DNA of 64,000 nt from Desulfatitalea sp. BRH_c12 (GTDB taxonomy: Bacteria > Desulfobacterota > Desulfobacteria > Desulfobacterales > Desulfosarcinaceae): contig LADR01000018.1 of NCBI GenBank assembly GCA_000961655.1, positions 62,001 through 126,000 of the forward strand, given 5' to 3'. The translations under genes and the position numbers were made by a program. The notes under the pieces were generated by a model. It saw only the letters and a list, made by a program, of their open reading frames with translations. It had not been told where the DNA came from and did no database searches. This document shows positions 44,360 through 53,117 of this stretch, one piece after another (positions within the stretch are counted from its first letter, which is position 1; each line of letters begins with the position of its first letter).

Positions 44360-44547
44360 TGGTTATGCACTTCGCACCGTGTCATAAGAAGGTTACGTTA
44401 TCATTTTTACCTTTATCAAAAGCATGCACGTAAAAGCGTGCAACATGGGGAGGTGAGCATGTCAAATCGACAGAATGCCTCCCTTTACACTTTAAACTTT
44501 ACACTTAACACTTCGCCCATAATCACTGGAGCGGAGTGCATAACCAA
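44360..44547. mobile_element. IS1595-related MITE (188 bp) beside the complete IS
   Basis: The left end GGTTATGCACTTCGCACCGTG (shortened here) at 44360 and right end CACTGGAGCGGAGTGCATAACC (to 44547) are inverted. They match the ends of the adjacent IS1595-type element. The interior has no gene. It carries a GCATGCACG...CGTGCAACATG hairpin and the TTTACACTTTAAACTTTAC tract also found near 32945. TTGAAATCT precedes both this copy and the IS. It is probably a nonautonomous derivative mobilised by the neighbouring transposase. Confidence 0.65.
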
Positions 44548-44559
44548 ATATTGAAATCT

Positions 44560-45647
44560 GGTTATGCACTTCGCTCCAGTGATAAAAATTTTCAGCCGGT
44601 GTGACCGTATCTGTCACAGCCTCGGCGTATACTGGCCCTCAAAATTCATCATAGGAGGCAATAAAATGGGCCAACTTACGATCATAGAGGATTTTCCCAA
44701 AAACCAAGCCACTTTCGATGCGCGCTTTAACACCGAGGAGGCCTGTCAAGCGTACCTTTTCAAGCTGCGATGGCCTGATGGCTTTGTTTGCACTCAATGC
44801 AGCGACAAGCGCCACTGGAAAAGCAGCAGAGGGCTTTATATCTGCTATCGCTGTGAACATCAGCATTCGGTCACCGCTGGTACAATCATGTCAGGCACTC
44901 GCAAGCCACTGGTCGCCTGGTTTAAAGCCATGTGGTGGTTTACCACTCGAAAATCGGGAGTCAATGCCATCAATCTGCAGGACCTATTGGGTCTGGGCAG
45001 TTACAACACGGCCTGGCGTTGGTTGCAAAAATTACGGAGCTGTACGATCCGACAAAGCCGAGAGAAACTTTCGGGAAAAATTGAGGCCGATGAGTTCTAT
45101 CTTGGTGGCGAACACGGTGGCGGTAAACGAGGTCGCGGAGCTGAACATAAGTGTGCGGTTGCGGTCGCAGTTGAGCGCAAGGGGCACAAGCTTGGCCGCA
45201 TCCGATTGCAGTTGATAGATGATTGTTCATCGGGCCAACTGGTCCCTTTCGTATGTAGCAACATTACTCCAGGCAGTTATGTTACCACCGATGGGTGGAA
45301 AAGTTACAATGATCTCGGCGCTGAAGGTTACATGCATCAGAAAATCGTCCGGTCCAAGGCTCCTGATAAAGAAAGTGTATTGTCCGGCGCGCATCTGGTG
45401 ATCTCTTTAATCAAGCGGCTGATGATCGGAACTTTTCAAGGGCGTTTTGAAAAAAAGTACCTTCAGCGCTATTTGGACGAATACGTCTTCCGCTTTAATC
45501 GACGTACGACCGCTTCAGTAGGCAAGCGCTTCTTTCGGATCGTCCAGCAAGCTGTCACAACCAAAGCCTTGCCCAAAAAGCAAATCATGCTCGGCGTACC
45601 GAGCCTGGGCTTGGCGAACTAATGTCACTGGAGCGAAGTGCATAACC
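44560..45647 (+). mobile_element. IS1595-family insertion sequence
   Basis: The ends are GGTTATGCACTTCGCTCCAG at 44560 and its inverted copy finishing at 45647, a TIR of about 23 bp with essentially no mismatch. The 1088-bp element carries one intact transposase gene. ATATTGAAAT lies just outside both ends, offset by 2 bp, so the exact target duplication is uncertain. The right end is about 30 bp before the pyruvate kinase start. Confidence 0.82.
44666..45622 (+). CDS. IS1595-family transposase (ISXO2-like)
   Basis: This 318-residue transposase starts with a zinc ribbon (CTQC near 50 and CYRC near 70) and continues with an ISXO2-like catalytic domain. Acidic residues of the DDE/DDN site appear in KIEADEFYLGGE, SYVTTDGWKSY and the later KYLQRYLDEYVFRFNRR region. 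It is intact and full length. ATG 44666 has AGGAGG 7 bp upstream. The terminal inverted repeats surround it closely. Confidence 0.92.
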   Translation: MGQLTIIEDFPKNQATFDARFNTEEACQAYLFKLRWPDGFVCTQCSDKRHWKSSRGLYICYRCEHQHSVTAGTIMSGTRKPLVAWFKAMWWFTTRKSGVNAINLQDLLGLGSYNTAWRWLQKLRSCTIRQSREKLSGKIEADEFYLGGEHGGGKRGRGAEHKCAVAVAVERKGHKLGRIRLQLIDDCSSGQLVPFVCSNITPGSYVTTDGWKSYNDLGAEGYMHQKIVRSKAPDKESVLSGAHLVISLIKRLMIGTFQGRFEKKYLQRYLDEYVFRFNRRTTASVGKRFFRIVQQAVTTKALPKKQIMLGVPSLGLAN

Positions 45648-45677
45648 ATATATTGAAATTACCAAGAAAGCGAAAGA

Positions 45678-47114
45678 ATGATCTCCTTGCATACACCACT
45701 CCGGCGCATCAAAAAGACCAAAATCATCGCAACCATCTCCAACGTCCAGTGCGCCCCTGAATTCCTGGCGGCGCTCCATCATGCCGGCATGGACGTGGTG
45801 CGCCTCAATACCGCTCACCAGACCCCCGAGGAGGCCCTGCAAGTCATCCTGAATGTCCGCTCGGTGTCCGATCGCATCGCCATCATGGTGGACACCAAGG
45901 GGCCCGAGATCCGCACCACCCCTACCAGTGAAGAGATTCCGGTCAAAAGCGGCGAAATTATCCGCGTGCGCGGTGCCAAGGATGCACTTTCGTGCCGGGA
46001 ATGTGTCTGCGTAAACTACGATGGGCTGGTCGATGACCTCAAGGTCAATGACCGCCTCTTGATCGATGACGGCGATGTGGAGTTGCAGGTGGTCGAAAAA
46101 GACGCTACCGTGCTTAAATGCCTGATTCTCAACGATGGTTTCATCCGAGGCCGCAAAGGGGTGAACATTCCATCGGCCCACATCAAACTGCCTTCGCTGT
46201 CTGCGAAAGACGAAGCCTTCGTGCGCTTCGCCGCCGATAACGATATCGATTTCATCGCGCATTCGTTTGTGCGCAACAAGGAAGATGTGTTAGCGGTCCA
46301 GAAGATCCTGGATGAAAAGCAGAGCGCCATAAAGATCATCGCCAAGATTGAAAACCAGGAGGGGGTCGACCACATTGACGAGATCCTGGCGCATGCCTAT
46401 GGGGTCATGGTCGCGCGCGGCGATCTGGCCATCGAGATCCCGGCCGAACGCATCCCCTTGATCCAGAAGATGCTGGTCAGAAAATGCATAGAGCGCCGCA
46501 AACCGGTGATCATCGCGACCCAGATGCTGCAATCGATGATCACATCGCCACGGCCGACACGCGCCGAAGTGTCGGATGTCGGCAATGCTTGTCTGGACGG
46601 CACCGATGCCATCATGCTTTCGGGTGAAACCGCCCAGGGACGCTACCCGTTACAGGCCGTGGAGGTCATGACCCGGGTGGCCATGGAGATCGAATCAGGC
46701 CACGACACCTTCAACAACATCCCGTATGAAACCGACAACACCGTTACCAGCTACCTGGCCAAGGCAGCCGTCAAAGCCTCCATGCGCCTGGGCACCGAAG
46801 CATTGGTGGCTGACACCTTCAGCGGCGACACCATTCGAAGCCTGTCGGCCTACCGAGGCAAGAATCCCATATTCGCCCAGTGCTACCGCAAACACGTGGT
46901 GCGTGAACTGGCGCTCTCCTATGGGGTTGTGGCGCACCACATTCCCCACCACGCCTCGCATGATTTTCTGCATACGGCCCTGCCGCGTCTGGTGTCGGAA
47001 GGCTATTTTTCGGAAGAGAGTCTGATCACCATTCTGGCTGGCCACTTCGGTTCGGAATGCGGGGCCTCCTACATCGAAATCAGCTCGGCCAAAAATATGC
47101 TGAAACCAGAGTGA
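45678..47114 (+). CDS. pyk: Pyruvate kinase
   Basis: This 478-residue glycolytic enzyme converts phosphoenolpyruvate and ADP to pyruvate and ATP. Visible are KTKIIATISNV (start of the barrel), DTKGPEIRT, the active-site block KIENQEGVDHIDEIL (Lys-Glu metal and substrate site, near 220), VARGDLAIEIP, and TRAEVSDVGNACLDGTDAIMLSGETAQG. The C-terminal domain (about 350-475) is the usual allosteric domain. The ribosome site is weak (AAAGCGAAAG). The IS ends 30 bp upstream, so native promoter sequence may have been displaced. Confidence 0.93.
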   Translation: MISLHTPLRRIKKTKIIATISNVQCAPEFLAALHHAGMDVVRLNTAHQTPEEALQVILNVRSVSDRIAIMVDTKGPEIRTTPTSEEIPVKSGEIIRVRGAKDALSCRECVCVNYDGLVDDLKVNDRLLIDDGDVELQVVEKDATVLKCLILNDGFIRGRKGVNIPSAHIKLPSLSAKDEAFVRFAADNDIDFIAHSFVRNKEDVLAVQKILDEKQSAIKIIAKIENQEGVDHIDEILAHAYGVMVARGDLAIEIPAERIPLIQKMLVRKCIERRKPVIIATQMLQSMITSPRPTRAEVSDVGNACLDGTDAIMLSGETAQGRYPLQAVEVMTRVAMEIESGHDTFNNIPYETDNTVTSYLAKAAVKASMRLGTEALVADTFSGDTIRSLSAYRGKNPIFAQCYRKHVVRELALSYGVVAHHIPHHASHDFLHTALPRLVSEGYFSEESLITILAGHFGSECGASYIEISSAKNMLKPE

Positions 47115-47208
47115 GCTGGCAGTGGCGCCGATTGCCGATCACCTTCGAACGCAGGCCCGCTGAAATGCGGCCCGGAGGCATCGAAGGCCGGAACGCTCGG
47201 ACCGGAAC

Positions 47209-47547
47209 TCAACTGACCACATATGCGTCGATATCGTCAAAAAACACATCAACGGTGCGGTCTTCGTTGGAATCGTACAGGGCCACCACCGTTTCGGCAA
47301 TTTTAGAGGCAAACGGTTCAATGGGAAATAGATTGTCGGTTCGCAAGGTTGTAATCAAGACATTCATTCCCTTGGAAATTGCGGTCTCAATGACCTTGCC
47401 GGCATACTTTTCCTGATACATGAGGGCGTAAGAATCTTCTACAAGCATCCACGTGGAATGACGCAATTCCTTGTCGACAATGGCATATTCCTTGATGGTG
47501 AGGTCGTTTGCGGCACCCTCCTGAGAGATAGAATATTTTTGACGCAT
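47209..47547 (-). CDS. Hypothetical protein, 112 aa
   Basis: ATG 47547 follows AAAGGAG by 8 bp; the frame is open to 47682 but without a better start. The protein is acidic and soluble, with no signal. It has an alternating pattern: IKEYAIVDKELRHSTWMLV, YQEKYAGKVIETAISKGMNV, then a strand (VLITTLRTD), a helix (PFASKIAETVVALYD) and a final acidic strand (DRTVDVFFDDIDAYVVS). It could be a small alpha/beta domain. No family was recognised. It is convergent with pyk. Confidence 0.6.
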   Translation of the reverse strand: MRQKYSISQEGAANDLTIKEYAIVDKELRHSTWMLVEDSYALMYQEKYAGKVIETAISKGMNVLITTLRTDNLFPIEPFASKIAETVVALYDSNEDRTVDVFFDDIDAYVVS

Positions 47548-48069
47548 ACTGGTTTCTCCTTTGATAGTGTCGTAGGCTGAAAGATAGCGGTCGCTCGGCA
47601 AAACAGCTCTGATCCGCCGGGGGGTGGAAAGAAAGTGAACGCCTACGAAATACGCTTTGTTAATCCCCGTTGACAGATTCATGGTACGCTAATTTTGTAA
47701 AATAAGCATCAATGAATAAAAATCTAATAAAAATCCATTAATTACCCGCATTATGGCAAACCATCCAACGGCCGCACGCGATTCACCGCGGCCTTCGCGG
47801 TCGGGTGTTCTTACGATGTTCTCGCTGGCGTAGGGGCGAAAACTCTTTCGCCCTATCCGCGCCACAAGAAAATCGCCACTACATGTTTTTGCTTTCAACG
47901 CATTTTTGCGCATTCGACAACGCAAGGGATATCCCGAAAAAGGGCGAAAAATTTTCGCCCCTTGCCGTGTGGGTTATCGGGACATCGATGAATGGCCGCA
48001 CAACTCTTTGCACACGAATAATTCAGCGTTATTTTGAATTTTCGATTTCATAATTTGGCGAGGTGCCCG
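47548..48069. repeat. Intergenic region with a GGGCGAAAA-type REP doublet
   Basis: GGGGCGAAAACTCTTTCGCC (from 47833) and AGGGCGAAAAATTTTCGCCC (47941-47960) are two palindromes about 90 bp apart. They are another variant of the GGGCGA...TCGCCC hairpins of this genome. The left part of the gap (47683-47760) is AT-rich and may hold the promoter of the 112-aa gene. No other gene is supported in these 522 bp. Confidence 0.55.
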
Positions 48070-49014
48070 ATGCGCTCCATTGCTCATAACCTTTCAGGTA
48101 TTCACCACATCACTGCCATTGCGTCCTCCGCAGCGGAGAACGTGGCTTTTTACAGCAACACCCTGGGACTGCGGTTGATCAAAAAAACGGTCAATTTCGA
48201 CGATCCGCATACGTATCACCTGTATTTTGGTGACCATATTGGCACGCCTGGCACAATTCTGACTTTTTTCCCTTGGGAGAACATGCCCAAGGGGCGTCCG
48301 GGGACAGGTATGATCACAGCCATTGCCTTTGCGGTGCCCCTGTCCGCCCTGGATTTCTGGCGCAAGCACCTCGCAGACGCTTGCGACAGCCGGACGGAGG
48401 AGCGTTTCGGTGATCCGGTCCTGCACTTTACCGACCCGCACGGTTTGCCATTGGAGTTGGTCGGGCTTTCCGGCCTGCCGGCGACTTCCGGGCGACAGAC
48501 CGGTCCGATGGCCCCCGCTCACGCCATCGTCGGTTTTCATTCGGCCACGGCCACGCAGAACGATCTGTCCGCAACCAGAACACTGTTGATGGATACGATG
48601 GGCTTGACCCTGGTTGACCAATCCCGGAACCGTTATCGTTTTGCCATGTCCGACACACAAGCGCCCGGTCATTATCTGGATATGATTGTCGATCCGAATG
48701 CCCCCGCAGGCCAGCAGGGAGGCGGGACGGTCCATCATATCGCCTTCCGCACGCAAAACGACGCAGCCCAGCGGGATTGGCAGTCGCGATTGAGAAAAAC
48801 GGGCCTTTCGGTGACCGACGTCCGCGACCGCCACTATTTCCGCTCGATCTATTTTCACGCCCCGCAGCAACTGCTATTCGAAATCGCTACCGATGGTCCG
48901 GGGTTCACTGTGGATGAGGCCGAAAAAGATCTGGGCAAAAGCCTGAAACTGCCGCCGCACTATGAAAGAATGCGACCAGAATTGGAAGAGCGCCTGGATC
49001 CGTTGACGGGGTGA
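48070..49014 (+). CDS. VOC-family ring-cleaving dioxygenase-like protein (MhqO type)
   Basis: This 314-residue protein is a tandem vicinal-oxygen-chelate fold. The first half has GIHHITAIASSAAENVAFYSNTLGL with the metal ligand His and DDPHTYHLYFGD; the second has GTVHHIAFRT and a terminal Glu in LLFEIATDGPGF. It matches the MhqO/YkcA group of putative hydroquinone-specific dioxygenases, linked to quinone stress in Bacillus. ATG 48070 follows GGCGAGGTGCC. Glyoxalase activity is a possible alternative. Confidence 0.85.
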   Translation: MRSIAHNLSGIHHITAIASSAAENVAFYSNTLGLRLIKKTVNFDDPHTYHLYFGDHIGTPGTILTFFPWENMPKGRPGTGMITAIAFAVPLSALDFWRKHLADACDSRTEERFGDPVLHFTDPHGLPLELVGLSGLPATSGRQTGPMAPAHAIVGFHSATATQNDLSATRTLLMDTMGLTLVDQSRNRYRFAMSDTQAPGHYLDMIVDPNAPAGQQGGGTVHHIAFRTQNDAAQRDWQSRLRKTGLSVTDVRDRHYFRSIYFHAPQQLLFEIATDGPGFTVDEAEKDLGKSLKLPPHYERMRPELEERLDPLTG

Positions 49015-49120
49015 GATAATTACCGTGCGATTGAACGCATGAGCCGTGCGAAGGCGCCCTCGACCACGGTTGCACGGGAAAAAAATCCTCTTATTCAAGA
49101 AAAAAGACGGGAAGCGTACC

Positions 49121-49828
49121 ATGCACGTCTATGTTGGCACCAGTGGCTACAGCTACAAGGAATGGAAGGGGTCTTTTTACCCCGAAGATTTGGCGGCCAA
49201 GGATATGCTGAAGTATTACAGTGCGAATCTGCCGGCGGTCGAGATCAATAACACCTTTTACCGTATGCCTGCCGCGGGCATGCTGGCGACATGGGTCGAA
49301 CAAGTGCCGAGAGCGTTTCGATTCGTACTCAAGGCACCGCGCAAGATAACGCACACGCGGCCGCTCAAAGACAAGGACGCTGAGATCGGCTATCTCTTCG
49401 AAACGGCCGCAACGCTTGGGGATCGGCTGGGGGCGGTTTTGTTCCAACTACCGCCTTACCTGCGCAAAGACATAAAGCTTCTTGCGAACTTCCTGGATAT
49501 ACTGCCGTCCGCAACTCAGGCGGCTTTTGAATTCCGTCACCGTTCCTGGTTCGAGAAAGATATCTATGACCTTTTGCGCGCCAGAGGGTGTGCGTTGTGT
49601 TGCTCGGATGGCGAAAAGGAAGAACTTTGCGAATTTGTCCCCACCACGGATTGGGGCTATCTGCGGTTGCGCAAGCCTGATTATTCGGAGCAAGATCTTC
49701 AGGTTTGGGCCCGCAGGGTCCAAGCACAGAACTGGCACACGGCATACGCCTTTTTCAAACACGAAGATGCCGCCATCGGCCCCCAGATGGCGGGTCGTTT
49801 CATTCATTTGGTAAATCGTCACGAATGA
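49121..49828 (+). CDS. DUF72 (YecE-like) protein
   Basis: This 235-residue TIM-barrel-like protein begins with MHVYVGTSGYSYKEWKGSFYP. The family motifs VEINNTFYRMP, FRFVLKAPRKITH, GAVLFQLPP and AAFEFRHRSWF follow in order. The biochemical function of DUF72 is not established. The start at 49121 is preferred over an upstream in-frame ATG at 49046, which would add a non-homologous basic tail. The stop lies 13 bp from the convergent end of the motor cluster. Confidence 0.85.
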   Translation: MHVYVGTSGYSYKEWKGSFYPEDLAAKDMLKYYSANLPAVEINNTFYRMPAAGMLATWVEQVPRAFRFVLKAPRKITHTRPLKDKDAEIGYLFETAATLGDRLGAVLFQLPPYLRKDIKLLANFLDILPSATQAAFEFRHRSWFEKDIYDLLRARGCALCCSDGEKEELCEFVPTTDWGYLRLRKPDYSEQDLQVWARRVQAQNWHTAYAFFKHEDAAIGPQMAGRFIHLVNRHE

Positions 49829-49841
49829 ACGACCTGACAAA

Positions 49842-50495
49842 TTAACGCGCTTTTTCGTCACGTCTTCTGTTGAATTCCGCGATACTGTTGAGCGCTTTGA
49901 CCGAAGCCATTTCCAGGCTATCGACGATCTGGCCGGTGGTGGACGTCAACTTGGCGTGCAGAAGCAGCAGCGGGATCGCCGACATCAACCCGAAGGCCGT
50001 GGTGTTCATGGCCACCGATATACTGGCCGACAGCAGGTCGGCCTTCTCGGCCGGGTTGGCGTTGGCGACGGCCGTAAACGCTTCGATCAACCCCATGATG
50101 GTGCCCAACAACCCGAGCAAAGTGGCGATGTTCGACAGCAGTGCCACATACGGCGTGCGCTTTTCCAGCTGCGGGATAATCTCCATCATGCTCTCTTCCA
50201 TGGCGATTTCGATATCTTCACGCCGCCGGACCGCGCCCTGGCGCGCCAGACCCATACCCAGCATCTGCGAAATGGTGGACTTGTCTTTGCCGACCAACTG
50301 ACGGGCCCGATCAAAATCTCCCTTGACCATAATGGGATACAGCAGATCCCACATTTTGCGGTTCACGCTGCGGACGCGGCTCAACCGGAACCACCGTTCG
50401 AGTGCAATCCCCATCCCGGCCACGAATACGAACAGAATGGGATACATGAACAATCCACCCTTATGAAAGAAGGAAACCATTGAATAGAAACCCAT
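49842..50495 (-). CDS. TolQ/ExbB/MotA-family proton channel protein, second copy
   Basis: This 217-residue inner-membrane protein has three membrane helices: about 15-35, 125-150 and 165-190. Family signatures are LLGLLGTIMGLIEAF and NTTAFGLMSAIPLLLLHAKL, in which Thr residues line the proton path. ATG 50495 follows AGGAGA. It is the last gene of the cluster, after the AgmX-like gene. Positions 49894-50285 appear identical to 53167-53558 in the other copy, while the N-terminal parts differ. It should form the stator pentamer around a TolR/ExbD dimer. Confidence 0.88.
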   Translation of the reverse strand: MGFYSMVSFFHKGGLFMYPILFVFVAGMGIALERWFRLSRVRSVNRKMWDLLYPIMVKGDFDRARQLVGKDKSTISQMLGMGLARQGAVRRREDIEIAMEESMMEIIPQLEKRTPYVALLSNIATLLGLLGTIMGLIEAFTAVANANPAEKADLLSASISVAMNTTAFGLMSAIPLLLLHAKLTSTTGQIVDSLEMASVKALNSIAEFNRRRDEKAR

Positions 50496-50650
50496 TTGCT
50501 TCTCCTGTGGTCGTTGCGTCGTTGAACCATTCACGCACCCCGACGCAACGATTATCTTGACGAACGACTGAACGTTTACATCATCTCAACGCAGCAATGC
50601 GAACTCAAGGACAAACGAATCAACCGAATTACAGATTAACCGATCACGAA

Positions 50651-52123
50651 TCACCCCGCTGGCAAAAAGTCGATCGGGTACAGGATGGTCGTCTTGGGCA
50701 CGCCTTCTTTGGAGCCAAAATTGAACCGTTTGACGCGCTCGACAATCTGGGCCACCAGCGACGGCGAGCCTAAATCGGTGGACTCCACCTTGCACAATGA
50801 GACTTCCCCGCCCGACTCGATGCTGATGCGCAGCAAAATTTTTCCACGCAGGGTCGGGTCTCGGCGCAATTCGGTATTGTAAATGCGGTAGAGGGTCGCC
50901 TTGTACCGATCGAAGACAATCTGGATCTCCTCATCGGTCCGGCCGACACCCGGCCCATCGCTCAGCGGTCGGGGCGCCTCCGCACGACCGGCGATGGCAC
51001 TCTTGACCTTGGCAAAACCCGAACCAGTGCCATCGCCGCTGCCATAGCCGCCGCCCATCCCGATACCGTATCCGCCGCCACCGCCACCACCGCCGCCGCT
51101 GCCGACATTACGACTGACGCCGAAATTGCTGATACCACCGCTGGTGCCGCCCTGGCCCTGCATGGAAACCAACGACCGGTGGGCCACAGCTTGGCCCGCT
51201 GGCTGCAGGCTGTCTTTGGTCAGGCGCGCCTCGGTACCGAGCCTCGCGACAGGCGTTTCTTTCATCAAATCCTTGAATGTGTTTTTGAACGCAAGGACGC
51301 CGACGCTTTCAGCTTTTTTGCGTGCCCCCGGAGACCCGCCGCCCCCAGCTACCTTCTTCGGTTCCGGCGCTGGTTCGCCACCCCCCTTGGTTGCCTTTTC
51401 CGGCTTCTCCGGTTCAGGCGCGGGTTTGGTTTCATCCAGCTTTTTGGGCTCTGGTTTGGGTTGCGGGGCCGGTTTGGGCGGCTCCTTTTTGACCAGCATC
51501 GCCAGGCGTTCCGGAATCTCCACCTGCGCGACCGACCGATCCGGTATCGGCACCTTCACCAGGGGAATCACGGAGCCAAAGAAAAAGCACAGGAGCAACG
51601 CAACGAGTACGGCGCGGCGAAATATCTTTTCACTTTCGGCCTGTTTGGTCCAGGGCATGATCATCGTACGATAGGGAACTGGCGATATCTCGCGTTCGAT
51701 GACCAACTCTTCCTGGCGCCGTTCTTCACGTTCGTGTGCGTCATGCACCTCTTCGTAAAGGTCGTCCATTTCAGAGCGCTTTTCTGCGATCCGCGCCTGG
51801 AGCGAAGACTGTTTCTCCAGAACACCGCCGATCTTGCCATCGAAGTGGGCGACGCGTTCCATCACGCTTTGCAGGTGCCCGGCGGCATCCTTGGCTTCCG
51901 AGATTCCTTCCCAGAAGAGCTTGGACGCTTTCAGCTCTTCCAACCGGCCGAAAGCATTGCAGACATCCCGCAAGGCATCGAATCGTTGTCTATCGCCAGA
52001 AAACTTTTCGAGCACCGTCGTGACAACGTGCAACTCTGCTTCGAGCGCCTCGCAGTGTTTCCGTGCTTGCTCGATTTGCGCATTGAGAGGCGCCAATTCC
52101 TGTTCTAACAAGGATGTATTCAC
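50651..52123 (-). CDS. AgmX/PglI C-terminal-domain, TonB-like energy transducer
   Basis: This 490-residue protein has an unusual layout. A cytoplasmic coiled coil (about 1-145) is followed by one membrane helix (about 165-190), a Pro/Lys/Glu-rich periplasmic spacer (PKPAPQPKPEPKK, 215-260) and a Gly-rich linker (GGGGGGGGGYGIGMGGGYG). The C-terminal domain (about 390-490) has DPTLRGKILLRISIESGGEV as in AgmX, PglI and TonB. Such proteins span the periplasm and transmit force from a TolQR motor to outer-membrane partners. It lies between the two TolR genes and the second TolQ. The long cytoplasmic coiled coil suggests an extra inner partner. Confidence 0.82.
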   Translation of the reverse strand: MNTSLLEQELAPLNAQIEQARKHCEALEAELHVVTTVLEKFSGDRQRFDALRDVCNAFGRLEELKASKLFWEGISEAKDAAGHLQSVMERVAHFDGKIGGVLEKQSSLQARIAEKRSEMDDLYEEVHDAHEREERRQEELVIEREISPVPYRTMIMPWTKQAESEKIFRRAVLVALLLCFFFGSVIPLVKVPIPDRSVAQVEIPERLAMLVKKEPPKPAPQPKPEPKKLDETKPAPEPEKPEKATKGGGEPAPEPKKVAGGGGSPGARKKAESVGVLAFKNTFKDLMKETPVARLGTEARLTKDSLQPAGQAVAHRSLVSMQGQGGTSGGISNFGVSRNVGSGGGGGGGGGYGIGMGGGYGSGDGTGSGFAKVKSAIAGRAEAPRPLSDGPGVGRTDEEIQIVFDRYKATLYRIYNTELRRDPTLRGKILLRISIESGGEVSLCKVESTDLGSPSLVAQIVERVKRFNFGSKEGVPKTTILYPIDFLPAG

Positions 52124-52133
52124 GGCATTCCCA

Positions 52134-52628
52134 CTAGCTTTGAGCGGCCTTCTGGTTAACGGCGAGGGAAATCCTTCCGTATCCAGATTCCGTGCAGGTT
52201 GACATTATTTTTTTGAGCACACTGAAAGGTATCGTCTTGTCGGCAAGAATGGTGACCTCCTTGCTGTCGACGACACTCCTGGTGCTTATCCCGATGATGT
52301 TGCGTTCAAGTTGCTTGAGCCGTTCGGTCACTTGCGCCACGCTCTCGTTGCCGGCAATCAGCAATTCAGAGGTATTGATGACAGCCTCGCCTTGTACCAG
52401 GACCATTTCAGGGGTGACCAGGATGACCACGGTTTCCCTTGGCTTGGCTTCGACCACCGAGTCAGGCAGCTTGATCTGCTTGGGCGCCTCCAGAATTTCG
52501 CTGCTTCCCGAGTTGAAGAGCAGAAAGAACACCAAAATAGTGAAGACATCCATCAGAGAGGTCAAATTAAGACTCGTTATGACTTTTCTGTTACGCCCCA
52601 TCCGTTTCATGCGCTTGCTGTTTCTCAT
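52134..52628 (-). CDS. TolR/ExbD protein with the proton-carrying Asp (Asp27)
   Basis: This 164-residue protein has a basic cytoplasmic start, one membrane helix (about 20-42) with SLMDVFTILVFFLL containing Asp27 at the essential ExbD position, and a periplasmic ExbD domain (about 60-160). Its start overlaps the stop of the previous ExbD gene by 4 bp. It probably forms the active half of a heterodimer with the Asn24 protein encoded upstream. Confidence 0.87.
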   Translation of the reverse strand: MRNSKRMKRMGRNRKVITSLNLTSLMDVFTILVFFLLFNSGSSEILEAPKQIKLPDSVVEAKPRETVVILVTPEMVLVQGEAVINTSELLIAGNESVAQVTERLKQLERNIIGISTRSVVDSKEVTILADKTIPFSVLKKIMSTCTESGYGRISLAVNQKAAQS

Positions 52629-53116
52629 GGCGCGTCTCCTATCGATATGTCCGGGAAAAGCACCATCCGCTGAACTTCTTCACTACCCTCGACCGGTATT
52701 TCGGTACCGCGCACCACGTCCATGATTTGAATCAGATGGTCATATTCTATTTCAGGTTCCATCAGGACGGTCGCATCTTCCTTCTCAGGGTACTGAGCCT
52801 TCAGACGCATCAGCATTTCCGACAGCATCTTAATATCGTATTGGTCATCAACTTTGGGAAAAGCGGCCTCGACGGTCGCTCCATTGGCGATTTCGATTCC
52901 AGCCGCGCGCACAATCACTTCGATCGCGAAGTTGGGTGTACTCGGGCCCGATCCGCCGGAGCCGGTCGGAACGCTCAACTCCATGATGGTCACGCGTGAG
53001 AAGACGGCGCTGATGAGCAGAAACGGGATAAGCACCACCATCAGATTCAAAAAAGTCGTGATATCCAGCCCGGGCGTTTCCGTCTTCCCTCTTTTGAAAC
53101 GATTTAACCGGGTCAT
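52625..53116 (-). CDS. TolR/ExbD protein lacking the essential Asp (Asn24)
   Basis: This 163-residue protein has the same topology as its neighbour: one membrane helix (about 20-42) and a periplasmic ExbD domain. When TTFLNLMVVLIPFLL is aligned with the ExbD motif TPFIDVMLVLLIIF, the proton-carrying Asp is Asn24. It also has a Pro in the middle of the helix. It may act as a structural or regulatory partner of Asp27-ExbD rather than carry protons. It starts 1 bp after the TolQ stop. Confidence 0.85.
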   Translation of the reverse strand: MTRLNRFKRGKTETPGLDITTFLNLMVVLIPFLLISAVFSRVTIMELSVPTGSGGSGPSTPNFAIEVIVRAAGIEIANGATVEAAFPKVDDQYDIKMLSEMLMRLKAQYPEKEDATVLMEPEIEYDHLIQIMDVVRGTEIPVEGSEEVQRMVLFPDISIGDAP

Positions 53117-53117
53117 A

